DNA from: Rattus norvegicus
Taxonomy: Eukaryota > Chordata > Mammalia > Rodentia > Muridae
NCBI RefSeq assembly: GCF_036323735.1
Contig: NC_086023.1
Coordinates: forward strand, 13,359,501-13,423,500
Reading direction: 5' to 3'
DNA length: 64,000 nucleotides
A program made the translations under genes and the position numbers. Positions 23,211-34,616 of this stretch are shown here, one piece after another; position 1 is the stretch's first letter; every line of letters begins with the position of its first letter. The notes under the pieces are model-generated. The model worked only from the letters and a program-made list of their open reading frames with translations, made no database searches and was not told the origin of the DNA.

Positions 23211-24985
23211 CAAGTACCCACAAAGTCCAAAAGAGGCAAAAGAGTGTGATCCCCTGGTACTGGAGTTACAGGCAGTTTTGAATTGTCTCATGCACACGAT
23301 GAGAACTGAGCTCAAGTTCTCTAAAGGAGCATAAAGTTCTCTTAATGCTAACTCTCCAGCACCTTGTCCCATAGTTTTGAAGGTTCTGGTCAATGATCTA
23401 TTGGCTCTATTGCTTTAGACCTTTAGAGGAAATACATCATGCCGGCAGTGCCTGACAGGCAAAACTCATCAGCTCATCACAATCTAGGATGTCAAAAAAA
23501 AATGAAGCACGTCCATTTTTCCTTCCTTGTTTCTAGTGACCCAAAGCCCTCTCTGTCAGTTCCAAATCTTACCACCTCTACCAAGTCTCTGTGGTACCAT
23601 CTTAAAAACCAAGCTTTTAGCATATGAACCTTTGAGTGACATTCAGAATCCAAAAAACAGCATTCAACCTCTGGCCTCCAAAGACTCATGTGTAGGTTTT
23701 TATTTTTTCAAAACTTACTTTAATAAATGTACTTAAATGTTTTAACCTTCCTTCTAGCCCACCAAAGGTAGTGGAAAGGAAAGGTTAATAGGGCAAAAGA
23801 GGATGAGTACCTGTTTAGAAATAGTTTTGGGAAGCAAATACAATCTACATTGTCAGGATATCTATCAGCAGTTCAGTTCACAAGAATCAGCAGTGAGAGC
23901 TTGATCCATTCCCAAACACCATTTACAATCCAACAATGGCAGTTTGAACTGGAAGAAACTAAGAGACTTTCCAATCAGGAAGTGGTAAGAAGCTATTGGA
24001 ATACCACCAGAAAATCTTCCATGTGTTTTTCTCTATGAAGTCATGACAAACAATGGTGAGCAAAAAGTGGCAATGTGGACCAATACCACACAGCACTGTC
24101 AGTGAACACTAGCATCAGCAAAAACCAGCAAAGAGTGGCAAGATGTACCAATACCACATGGCGTCTTCCACTGTGGGTTGGGTTATAGTTATATTCTCTT
24201 TCCAAGCATCACAAGTTTTCTCAAGAATATGCTCTTGCCAAACATCACATGCCCTTTTTCCAGGCTGCTTCCAGAAAAACACCATGTGTCTGATCTTAAC
24301 AAAACATCTACCCACATGTCTGTTTTAGCAAAACCATCCTCTCATAAGATAATGTCCACACATCATACAACACAACTGAGTCTCCAAAGAATCCCAAAAT
24401 TTTCACATCACTCATGTTTGTCTCACAATGCAAAACATATTCAGTACCTCCCCAAAGGTCATTGGAATCAATTCTTTCAGTATTACTCAAAAACCATATT
24501 TCAAAATGTCTTCAGATAACTAAGGTAAATCTAGTTATTAAAGTTATAAGCCCCTGTAAAAACAGGCAACAAAGTGACATACTTCCTAAACACATTGGAG
24601 GACAGGCATGGGTAGGAATATAGTCTCATTTCAAAGGGGAAAACTGGTATGATAGAAGCCAGAGATCACAAAGAAAATGAAAACACAGCAAAGAAAAAAA
24701 AACAATACCTAACTCTTTAATGTCTGGCATCTCAGGTACCAAGTGGTAGCATTTGGACCCCTAAGATTAAGAGAGCTTTATCCCTAGCTGTGGCTACAAG
24801 CCACACGGCTACTCTGTTAGACTAGCTGTGATCTCATTTCTCACCTTTCTTTCCATATATATGCATGTAACAACAATATATGCATATTGCTGTGCCTGTT
24901 CAGTCTGTATTATGTTTCTTATATATGTTTTCAGGTTGACAATTTGGTATTGGATAATCACTTGCTGTGTTCTTCCCCAGAGAAG

Positions 24986-24986
<1 letters not shown>
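23207..24986. other. no gene recognised
   Basis: No known repeat or gene recognised by eye. A 35-bp segment at 24060-24094 is repeated at 24128-24162. Short open frames overlap on both strands and look random. Confidence 0.4.
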
Positions 24987-25025
<39 letters not shown>

Positions 25026-25051
25026 TATTTATTTATTTATTTATTTATTTT
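24987..25051. repeat. (CTTT)n then (TTTA)n microsatellite / retroelement tail
   Basis: About nine CTTT units then six ATTT units. It directly precedes an antisense Lx 3' UTR, so it is probably the expanded poly(A) tail of that element. Confidence 0.9.
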
Positions 25052-26600
25052 CTGCTTTTAGCATCCTTAGTGGCCTGCGATTCTCTGTGTAGGGTTGAGT
25101 CTCCTGGTCTTTCTACTGCTTGACTTTGCTGTCTGTTGTCGTCCTTGTTCAGCCCATGTTTGTGCTGTCATGTTGCTGAGATTCTATGGGTGTGGGTTCT
25201 GGTGTTACTAGGACATATAAGCAACCTCACAGCAAATTTCCTGATCCTCTGCCTCCTAAATATTGTTCATCTCTCTTCTGCAGTGTTCCTCAAGCCTTAC
25301 TTGCACTTGTTGTTTTATAGATGTACCCATTGGGGCGAAGTTCCATAACTGCATTTTGATTGCTTATAGTTTTCTATAACAGTATTTGTTACAAAGAGAG
25401 TTTTCTTGATGAGGGGTCAGGACTACACTTCTCTGTGAGCATAATGACGAACATTTAGGATGTAGTTAGGGTTATGTTGGTTTATTAAACTGGTAGTTGT
25501 TGATTATTTTCCAAGATCTACAACTTCACAGTCATGGATAATTGGCTAGGTTTCCAGGACGAGGCATGATTTCTCTCATGTTAAGCAGATCTTACATCCA
25601 ATTAGAAATCAGCACATATTTTTCATTGAACTTGCTGATTTTAAAATTCATATGAAATTGTATTCTGTATATGTACCATATTTTTATTATCTATCATCAG
25701 GATGTGTAGGTTGTTTCCACTCTCTGGTGCTGTGAATAGAGCAGCGATTACCATAGTTGGACAAGTATCTGTGGAGTACTATATAGAGTCTTTGGGCATA
25801 TGCCAAACATTAGCATAGCTGTATCATATGGTAGATCTATTTTTGCTTCTTGAGGATTCTCCACCTGACCTCCACAATGGCTGCACCAGTTTGTATTCCT
25901 AAAAGAGAATTCCCCACATCCTTGTCAGTACTTGTTTTCTCGATCTTAGTCAATCTGAGGGAGGTAAGATGAACTCCCAGAGACGTTTTCATCTGTATTT
26001 TCCTAATCGTTAATATTAAACCTTTCTCAAGATGTTTCCTATTCATTTCCATTTCTTCTTTCAAGAGCTTTCTGTTCAGATCTATAACCTATTTATTTAT
26101 TTACATCCCAAACACTTCCCCCTTTACTAATCCCCACCCTGTTCCCCTTCCCTTTTCCTCTGAGAGAGTGGGGACCCTGGCTATCCCCTCTTTTTATGCT
26201 TGTTTGCTTGTTTTGTTGTTTTTCTCATATTTTCTAACAGTCTGTTGGCTTCCTCTTCTCTTGTTATTTCTTGTGCTATACAGAAGCTTTTTAGTCTTAT
26301 GAGGTCTCACTAGTTTGTTGTTGGCCTTAATTCCTGGGCAAATGGACCCTATTTAGAAAGTCCTTTCCTACTGAGCATTGCCTACATTTTCCTCTGGCAG
26401 TTTCCACATTTCAGGTTTCAGACTAGGGTCTTTGACCATGTGGAGTTGATATCTGTGAGAGGTAATAGGTACATGTCTAATTTCATTCTTCTACATTGGA
26501 CATCCAATTTTCCCAAAAGCATAGTTAAAGAGACTGTCTTTTTCTCTAGTGTTTAACTTTTGGGGGTCTTTGTCAATTATCAAATGTCTATCATTACATA
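25052..26600 (-). mobile_element. old Lx-class L1, antisense: 3' UTR and ORF2 C-terminal part
   Basis: 25060-25620 matches an Lx 3' UTR (TTGTCGTCCTTGTTCAGCCC ATG, ATGAGGGGTCAGGACTACAC). 25650-26090 and 26210-26600 are antisense ORF2 C-terminal sequence (GTGCTGTGAATAGAGCAGCG, CTATACAGAAGCTTTTTAGT). An unrelated 120-bp pyrimidine-rich piece lies between them. No usable frame remains. Confidence 0.75.
26085..26205 (-). mobile_element. probable short L1 3' UTR fragment, antisense, inside the Lx ORF2
   Basis: (TTTA)n followed by CATCCCAAACACTTCCCCCT and C/T-rich sequence resembles the 3' end of an L1. It interrupts the antisense ORF2, suggesting a small nested 5'-truncated insertion. Confidence 0.5.
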
Positions 26601-26639
26601 TACTCATATCAGGATCTTTTGAGAGAGGGTGGGAGAAGG

Positions 26640-27110
26640 AGAGGAAAAATACTGCAGAGAGATTAAGAGAAAATACTATATACCCTGTGCCATTTATAGC
26701 AAGACAAGACTACAGGCCAAAATAAGAAAGGAAATTACAAAGCTTCTAATAGAAGCCATTAGAAATCTTGGTTAAAGCAAAGATTTCTCAAGATACAAAA
26801 CCTAAGTCAGACACTAGGGGAAAATATTCTTGACTTTGCTAATAAGACCTTCTCTTATAAAGCCACTGTTAGAACTAAGCTGGCAGGGCATATTTATAAA
26901 CTCCATCATTGATAAAGAATATATGTCTGAAATATATAAAGAACTCTCAACACTAATTAAAAAGAAAGTTACACACTATCCAAGGATAATATTCAAATAA
27001 TATTGGAACAGACAATTTGTCAAGTTAGCACGTTGGAAGAAAGTGTTCCACATAATTAGTCATGAGAGAAATGCAAATTTTAACTACAGAAAGTAAAAAG
27101 TAAATCCCAG
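26640..27110 (+). mobile_element. old L1 ORF2 fragment, sense (inverted relative to 25052-26600)
   Basis: GAATATATGTCTGAAATATA TAAAGAACTC and GAGAGAAATGCAAATTTTAA are sense ORF2 phrases. Orientation is opposite to the adjacent antisense Lx. It could be a 5' inversion of the same insertion (twin priming) or a second element. Confidence 0.65.
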
Positions 27111-27345
27111 GATGGACTTGGAACCAGAAAGATCGACAGCATATCTAAATGCTTAAATGAGAAAGCCTGTTAGAGGTACAGACAAAGAACCTAACTTTAC
27201 ACAATGGTCCTTTTGAATTGATAGAAAAAGCTCTAGGGTGGAAATATACAGTGGATAGATTAACATTTAAGTCCAGAACTTGGAAGATAAGTAATATCTA
27301 GATACAAGACTGTCAAAAGCAGAACCACACAAAACCATCTAAGCC

Positions 27346-27350
27346 AAGCA

Positions 27351-27416
<66 letters not shown>

Positions 27417-27440
27417 AATCTCTCTCCCTCTCTCTCTCTG

Positions 27441-27506
<66 letters not shown>

Positions 27507-27525
27507 TGTGTGTGTGTGTGTGTTA
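27346..27525. repeat. long (CT)n microsatellite with (TG)n end
   Basis: About 155 bases of almost pure CT with a few G, CA and CC interruptions, then (TG)9. The minus-strand open frame across it is Arg-Glu repeat only. Confidence 0.95.
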
Positions 27526-27529
27526 TGTC

Positions 27530-28455
27530 TACTCATATGATATGTAGTCTTATAAAATGACAACAACAACAAAACCATCATGTCACTGTCTCAAGCAATA
27601 CTAAGCATTTGATATTGGTCAAAACATTGCATTTGATTTGGTTAAGAAACAGCCTTTTCAACAGCTGTGCATTCTTGTGTTGAAAGTGGTATAAAGTTAG
27701 AAGCTTGAGGAAAATCCCCCTTAGTAGTAATATTTAGAGGAAGAGAAGTCTGGCCTCTGCTACAAGACAAATCTGAATGTGTAACTGGTCCTCCATGGCA
27801 TCACTACTGGTGCTTACTGTCTCCAAGGTTATTTGATGATCACCATCAACTGTAGCCAAGAAACAACAGGCTACATCATGGAAAGGAAATGAGACAATTA
27901 AATCCTAGAACCTTGGAGCCAAGCCTAATCTTAGATTGAACTTTGGAAATGGCTTTCTGAGCAGCCTACAGTCATTTCCACCAGAACAAACCAGACTGTG
28001 ATAATTTGGTGAAAGAGGTTTTGGCCAGTTTAATTTCCTTGTTTGTAGCTTCCTATCCATTAAAAGCAAGATAGCTTTGGATATCTATAATCTGACTACT
28101 TTCTATAGAAAAGACATTTCTACTCTGGCTTCCCAAGTTTTTAGCTGATCCTTCAATAAAATTCATAGAAGTATTTGAGTCAATGGCATGACAGTGAAAA
28201 GCCTAACATGCTATCATTTACTAATGGAGTCGTTGAAACCCATTCAAAGCAGTAGCCTGCAAGCATTTTGCCTCTACAACAGTTTCTCTTCCTTTCAATA
28301 CAGAGATGCTTAACCTGAGAAAAAAATAGTCCTTAAAAAAATCATGGTAACTCTGAGAACTGCTTAATCAGTGCCTGTCTGAGCACATAATCCATACAAA
28401 ACACCTTTTGTTCTTGGAGTCTTTGGGCTATTACTGTTTAATGTTTGTTTTCTGT
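27530..28455. other. no gene recognised
   Basis: No repeat or gene identified by eye. Confidence 0.45.
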
Positions 28456-28459
28456 CTTT

Positions 28460-28586
28460 GTTTTATTTTGTTTTGAAACAACATCTCCTCATGCAGCTCT
28501 GGCTGTCCTTGAACTCACTTGGTAAATCAAGTTGGCTTTTGCTTCTTAAGTTCTGGCATTAAAGGTGTGCATCACCACACCCAATG
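28460..28586 (-). mobile_element. B1 SINE, antisense
   Basis: T/G-rich tail complement at the left, then complement of B1: CTCTGGCTGTCCTTGAACTC, TTCTGGCATTAAAGGTGTGC ATCACCACAC. Diverged, 7SL-derived. Confidence 0.85.
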
Positions 28587-28979
28587 GACTGTTAGTTTTG
28601 AATGTGAATATTTTTGTTGCTATAATGTACAAATTAATACATAAACTAAATGTATTCACTTGTGTGTCCTTTTATCTGAGTATTTTGTCATAAAAAGCAG
28701 TAATTCAATATCACCCTCTAGTAATGATCTCAAAGCTAACATTATGTATAAGACTGAATCTTTAAGAATGAAGAAAACTAACTAAAACATCTTGCAGAGG
28801 GTGAACATACTGTATGGTTGAAGATCAAGCCAAGACATAGTATTACTAGCACTACAAGTCTTCTTGCAACTTCTTCCAAGTTGTTTCCCCTTCCCCAGAG
28901 ATGAGGGCCTCCTGATTTTACTATCACATTTCCTCAGTGTCAGTGGACCACACTTGTTCTGTCTGAATCTTTCACTTGG

Positions 28980-29860
28980 TATTATACCTAGCAGACATGT
29001 TCATCTTTGTGCATGAACCTTGCTTGTTCATTTGTACATCACAATAGAGGAAGTCCACTTCAGAAACACACTGAGTTGTGCCCAGATTGAAGCCTGTGGT
29101 GAAGATAACATCTACAAACATTTCTGAACGTCCCTTCTGGGAAACATATGGATGTATTTCTGTTGGGTATAAAGTAGGAATTGCTGAGTTTTAAGTGTTT
29201 GAGTAGGTACTACCTTAAAGAGTTTTCTAAACTGGTTATACTAATTTATACCCCTATGAATGTTTTAATATGAATTAATTCCTCATTGCATTTGTCTCAT
29301 ATTTGAATTATTCTTGTGATGACATGGTAGTATTGCAATGACTTTTAATCTGCATGTCTCTGAGGACTAATATACCATTTTGTATATTTACTGGTCTCCT
29401 GACTATCTTCTTTGATAAAGTATAATTTATATCATTTATTCATATATTGCTTAGTTTACTCACTGACAGGAATCATATATATTGAATATAAAGCATAATT
29501 ATAATTTGTAACAGATTATAAATATAACCTCCTATCCTGTGGTGTCCTGATGAAAATAATTTAATAAATTTAATGCAACCCGCTTCAAACATTTTTATAA
29601 CTAGTACTTCTAATGGACTTGGAGATAATCTATTTCTTTGTGAAAGATCTTTTTTGTTAACTTTCCCCCATTTAAAGCTATAATCCACCTGAGATTCATT
29701 TATGTATGTTGTGCAGAGAATCAAGATAAATTTTGTTCTGTGAGCTATCTTTTCTGGACTAGATCTTTACTACCCTGGGCGTTTGATTGTCTGTAGTCTA
29801 GTAATAGTGATAACTCCCAGAGAGAGCATGTGAGTTTATAGGCATCCATATCTATTGATA
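28980..29860 (-). mobile_element. ancient L1M-like ORF2 remnant, antisense
   Basis: Phrases matching antisense old-L1 ORF2 in correct order: GGGTATAAAGTAGGAATTGC TGAG, TTTTCTAAACTGGTTATACT, ATACCCCTATGAATG and GACTTTTAATCTGCATGTCT CTGAGGAC. Far more diverged than the rodent-specific L1s. Ends are uncertain. Confidence 0.65.
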
Positions 29861-30477
29861 TCTATCTATTCACACACAGACAAAGAAAGGGATATAGGGA
29901 CAGCAGGAGGACAAAAGGGGAAGGGAAAGAGAGGAGAGAGATTGTGCTATAAATTTCTATTTATAGGTTACATTTTTCCTTCTATATCTAGTCAGTGTTA
30001 TTACTGATGTATTGATGTTTGGTCCCAGGACAATTTGCAAAGGTTTCCTGGTACCTAGCATGCTGCACCAATATAAAGGGAAATGCAGTCAAATTTCAAG
30101 TGAATCCTGAGGAAGCATCTTCCCTGCTGGCAGCAAGAGAAAGGGGTGCTTTGAGAATGAATAAAGAGCTGGGCTTCAACAGGAATGGCACTGAAGGGGT
30201 GGAGTAGCCACTTTTGAGTTATAACAAATCATTCTTATGGCTAATAAGTCTCATTATTTCCCCCCAGTGTTTCAGGTAAGAAATAGTCAAGGTCCTCCCA
30301 GGAAAGTCAAGAAGGACCTTAGCAGATTCCATACCCGTCATCAAAGAGTGGTGGACTTCCCTCCACAATGCCCAAGAGAGGGGTCAGCATTGACAAACCT
30401 AACTGAATGATCCCCTGAAGTTGTACAGCATAATGCAGGACAGAGATGTTGGTGACATGTTCATGTTCACATACATG

Positions 30478-30512
<35 letters not shown>

Positions 30513-32545
30513 TTGGGGGTTTTTGAGGAGGCATTTTGCTAGAATTAGAATGTCAACATTTGCTGTTTTTATGTTCTTGCTAATAGTTATAAGTAAAATT
30601 ATAGTACTCAAAGCTTTTATATATTTTAAATAATATACTTTTGTAAGATACCAGACTCATAAAGTCCTATCCACTATTTCTAGTGCTCTGGAGGGAAGTC
30701 CATTCACCAGGCAGGTCAAAGCCTGCCAAAAGGGAAACAAAGAACTTTCTACAGTTGGCACTAGTTATTTCTGTATGATTAATCATAAAAGTTGTATAAT
30801 GCAGTTGAGTGTCTAAGTTGAAAGCTAAATGACAATGTAGTAACTCTCTTGCCCAGAGTGGTTTGACACAATCAATGCCTTTTGAAGTTATGACAGAGTC
30901 CCTATTATCAGCTTAAAACATGAAGTAATCCTACATGCCCAAACCATCACACAGAGTAATTAAGACTGAGGGATTTAAAAGAAGACGCAGACTTGCCTGG
31001 GCTTGATCATTTCCTATGTGAGATCTATTTCTAGAAAACGTCATTTGAATGAGGGCTGAAATGTACCCATGCAGGCTCTGCTGGATGCCACTTGGGAAGG
31101 GAAAGTGCAGCTGCCTCTCGGTGTTTATGAACTTTCCAAAGGAGCCATATCTGTGTGGATGAAATAGCAATGGCTGTCTTCACATTCCTCCTACCAACTC
31201 TCCCAAAAGCCTTTTAAATGACAGAGTACACATCTGGTGCCACAGGTGCCATAGGTGAAGTGTCTCACATGGACCCCGAAAACACTCCAATGTGGGAACA
31301 TGAATCCTAGCAACAAAACAAGTCCTGCTGGTTCAAAAAGCAAGATCTTGAGCTGTGTGATGCATTCTGAAAGAGTTGATATATTTCTAAGCAATTGCAT
31401 TCTGCAGGATCGGTGTTATACATAGTTTTCCCTTGGGTAGGATGATGTGAAGATTAGCACACAAGCCTCTTCCATATACCCAAAAATGGCTCACACATAA
31501 TATCACATTACATGAAAACTAGGTGCTCCACGGGGATGAAGAATTGTCTTCTTTAAAAGATAAATGCCTAAGAAGAGGAACCTACAGAAATGCTGAGTAT
31601 ATTAGACAATCACATCCCCAGGGAGAATTAGTGGCTCTTTTAGAGTCAGTTTCAGCTGAGAAGGGGAGGTGTAGAAGGGCAGAGAATACTAGAGTGGCAA
31701 GAATTGAATTAGAAGAATCCAACTGCATGATAAATGGTGGGAAGATAATGGGATGGGCAGGGAAAGAGATAAAGCCATGTCAGGCAGGCTCAGATTACCA
31801 GTATAGCTTTGAGAGTGTCAAGCAGGAAACAGCTAGGTTGAAGGAGGAAGGGATATGGTCCCACTGCTCACAGAACAACTGTCCAGCAGTGAGGACAGTC
31901 TGTATCAGATAGGAAAAGGCCCCCTGAGATAGTACATCTTTGTTTAGGCCGTTGACATCTTCAGTGACTGTGCAGTGAATCCAGCATACAGTCTAACCCA
32001 TTCAGAAACTTTATAGTCACTTTCCCTCTGTGAATACAGTGCTATTCAAGAATAGTTATTGAATTCAAGTCCTTTGACAAATTTCAGCTTGCCTTAATTA
32101 CAGCTAAGGGATTCAGCATTAAAGGGACCACAGCATTTTTTAACATAGATGTACACTCAAGGCAGACATTTTCTCTTGTTTCTGGAAGAAACTGCTGCAT
32201 TAGCTTCTGCGGGACAATTTTCCTCCCAAGCCTCTGAGCCATGGAATCAGAACTCAGTTAAAATTGTGAAGCTACCACACTGTAGATATGTGACATTGAA
32301 CCTAACATCTGTAAATGTCAGACTTCACAACTGTTGAAATCAGACTACTTTCAAAATCATAGTATTGTTCTAAACATTATATATGTAAGATGTTCTTTAA
32401 AACTGCACGAAACATTTACAGATGCCCAACAAATGGTAAGAAGATGGTTTTAGGTCCCTTCACGTACTTACCTTCCTTTAAGTTATCTTTACCTTATAAA
32501 ACAACCCATGCTATCATTATATAGCATTTTCCTATATAAGAATTG
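29860..32545. other. no gene recognised
   Basis: Single-copy-looking DNA with one (CA)n. The longest open frame (31523-31912, plus) starts at GTG with no ATG and has no domain I know, so I do not annotate it as a gene. Confidence 0.45.
30478..30511. repeat. (AC)n microsatellite
   Basis: About 16 uninterrupted AC units. Confidence 0.95.
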
Positions 32546-32551
32546 TATTAA

Positions 32552-32737
32552 GGGCTGGAGAGATGACTCAGTGGTTAGAGCACTGACTGCTCTCCCAGAG
32601 GTCCTGAGTTCAATTCCCAGCAACCACGTGATGGCTCACAATCATCTGTAATGGGATTTGGTGCCCTCTTCTGGTGTGTCTGAAGAGAGCAACAGTGTAC
32701 TCACATACATAAGAAATAAAAATCTTTTTAAAAAAGA
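32552..32737 (+). mobile_element. B2 SINE
   Basis: Near-complete B2: starts GGGCTGGAGAGATGACTCAG (A-box region), has the B-box GAGTTCAATTCCCAGCAACC, then CACAATCATCTGTAATGGGA and CCCTCTTCTGGTGTGTCTGA, and ends in an AAATAAAAATC A-rich tail. tRNA-derived, transcribed by RNA polymerase III when active. Mutations indicate a moderately old copy. Confidence 0.95.
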
Positions 32738-32943
32738 ATATTAAAAGCATCTTGGGGGAAAAGGCATAAGTTTGTCTTTAGTTCTGTTCTAGTGTTTGTG
32801 TCTAACTTCAGGTGCCTTCTGACACATACTAGGCACTTCAGAAATCTCTGTTAAGTGATTATTGTTTAATTCTTTTCTTTTCTATCCAAGTATAACATGC
32901 TATCATTTTAATGAATAAAATAACAAACTTTTCTTTTTTAAAT

Positions 32944-32952
32944 AAAAGTAAT
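32944..32952. repeat. candidate target-site duplication, left copy (outer sense L1)
   Basis: AAAAGTAAT is repeated at 44839-44847, just after the A-rich tail of the outer L1. Only 9 bases, so moderate support. Confidence 0.5.
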
Positions 32953-33393
32953 ATGGAATTGCCTCCACAGCTCTCTATACACAAATCCCATGGGAGAGAG
33001 AGCTGGACTCTCAGAAGTGTGGACAATCCTGAGAGCTCAGGGGAGACCGCCACTTCTGCTCACATTCCTGGCACAAAAGAAACCTGCCTTGTGTCCTCTG
33101 GATACAAGAACCTAGGAGTAGTCCAGGGCAGGACCATTCCAGTTTCTGCCTGAGCCCAGAGCTGAAAGTCAGTCAGTCACCTGGAGCACTGACACACCTG
33201 ACAGCAGAGGTAAGAACAAGTTTTCTGTTCCAAGTGATCTGCCTGGATTCTTCAGGACACACAGACCCAGGAGCAGCTCTTGTTCCCAGATCTGGCTGAA
33301 AAAAAATAGGTCTACAGGAATGCTGGCACACAGGCTTACAGGAGGGTTAAGCCACGGTCAGAGAAAGCAAGACAAGCTAACACCACAGACAAC

Positions 33394-33720
33394 ATGATGG
33401 TGAGAGTCAAGTGCAGGAACCTAAGCAACAGAAAACAAGACTTGGCATCATCAGAGCCCAATTCTCCCATCAAAGCAAATATTGGATATCCCAATAAACC
33501 AGAAAAGCAAGATTTGGATTTAAAATCGCATCTCAGGATGATGATTGAGGACTTGAAGAAGGACATAAATAACTCCCTTAAAGAAATACAGGACAATACA
33601 GATAAACAAGTAGAAGCCCTTAAAGAAAACACTAAAATCCCTTAAAGAATTATAGGAACACACAACTAAGCAGGTGAAGGAATTGAACAAAGCATCCAGG
33701 ATTTAAAAATGGAAATAGGA
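33394..33720 (+). pseudogene. outer L1 ORF1 pseudogene, N-terminal part
   Basis: Starts MMVRVKCRNLSNRKQDLASS, parallel to MARGKRRNPSNRNQDYMASS of the intact ORF1. It carries the coiled-coil start (SLKEIQDNTDKQVEALKENT) and is frameshifted near 33645. The rest of ORF1 continues at 40324-41075. Confidence 0.85.
33705..33720. repeat. 16-bp target-site duplication, left copy (intact L1)
   Basis: AAAAATGGAAATAGGA, repeated exactly at 40308-40323 after the poly(A) tail. The leading A's of the right copy cannot be separated from the tail. Confidence 0.95.
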
Positions 33721-34616
33721 GATAGCCCCTGGGCAGCACCCCACGAGCGAACCTGAGCCTCGGGACCACAGGTAAGACCAAAATTTCTGCTGCACGAAAG
33801 CTGCCTGGTGAGCTTGGGACACACGGAAGCAGAATTTCTCTAGGACCGGGCACGTTCTGTGTTTAGCGGAAGTCCCACACCCGCGGATCCCGGCCCGCAG
33901 CAGCTCTCTGCTCCCAGACCCGGTGAGAGAGAGACCCAACCGCCTGGTCAGGTGGGCACTCCTGAGGCTGCAGAGCGGAAGAGACCACCAACACTGCTCA
34001 CCCCTGCCCACATCCCTGGCCCAAGAGGAAACTGTATAAGGCCTCTGGGCTCCCGTGGGGGAGGGCCCAGGAGCGGCAGGACCCCTGCGCCTGAGACACC
34101 GCCGGAACCTGAAAGAAACAGACCAGATAAACAGTTCTCTGCACCCAAATCCCGTGGGAGGGAGAGCTAAACCTTCAGAGAGGCAGACAAGCCTGGGAAA
34201 CCAGAAGAGACTGCTCCCTGCACACACATCTCGGACGCCAGAGGAAAAAGCCAAAGACCATCTGGAACCCTGGTGCACTGAAGCTCCCGGAAGGGGCGGC
34301 ACAGGTCTTCCTGATTGCTGCCGCTGCAGAGAGCCCGTGGGCAGCACCCCATGAGCGAACTTGAGCCTCAGGACCACAGGTAAGACCAAATTTTCTGCTG
34401 CAAGAAAGCTGCCTGGTGAACTCAAGACACAGGCCCACAGGAACAGCTGAAGACCTGTAGAGAGGAAAAACTACACGCCCGAAAGCAGAACACTCTGTCC
34501 CCATAACTGACTGAAAGAGAGGAAAACAGGTCTACAGCACTCCTGACACACAGGCTTATAGGACAGTCTAGCCACTGTCAGAAATAGCAGAACAAAGTAA
34601 CACTAGAGATAATCTG
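33721..34616 (+). promoter_or_regulatory. L1 5' UTR with tandem promoter-unit repeat
   Basis: CpG-rich and about 60% GC by eye, unlike its surroundings. The segment starting GGGCAGCACCCCACGAGCGA near 33731 recurs near 34339 with a few changes (about 90 bp similar: 33723-33812 and 34331-34420), a spacing of 608 bp. This fits rat L1 5' UTRs, which are known to contain roughly 600-bp tandem promoter units. Here there is one whole unit plus the start of the next, then a non-repeated stretch leading to ORF1. An internal RNA polymerase II promoter is expected. CpG methylation would be the main control. Confidence 0.85.

Larger units (their letters stand above)
32953..33720 (+). mobile_element. outer sense L1, left piece: partial 5' UTR and ORF1 start
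   Basis: 5' UTR-like sequence begins within the promoter unit (CAAATCCCATGGGAGAGAGA GCTGG, cf. 34146-34170 of the intact L1), followed by ORF1 from ATG at 33394. It is split at 33720 by the intact L1 and resumes at 40324. Joined, the element is about 5.3 kb, consistent with a near full-length L1 minus an 0.8 kb ORF2 deletion. Confidence 0.88.

Noticed and set aside
27339..27581. 80-codon minus-strand frame rich in Arg-Glu
   Set aside because: Translation of the CT microsatellite.
31523..31912. 129-codon plus-strand open frame
   Set aside because: Begins at GTG with no ATG, no recognisable domain, no visible splice signals worth trusting; length is compatible with chance.
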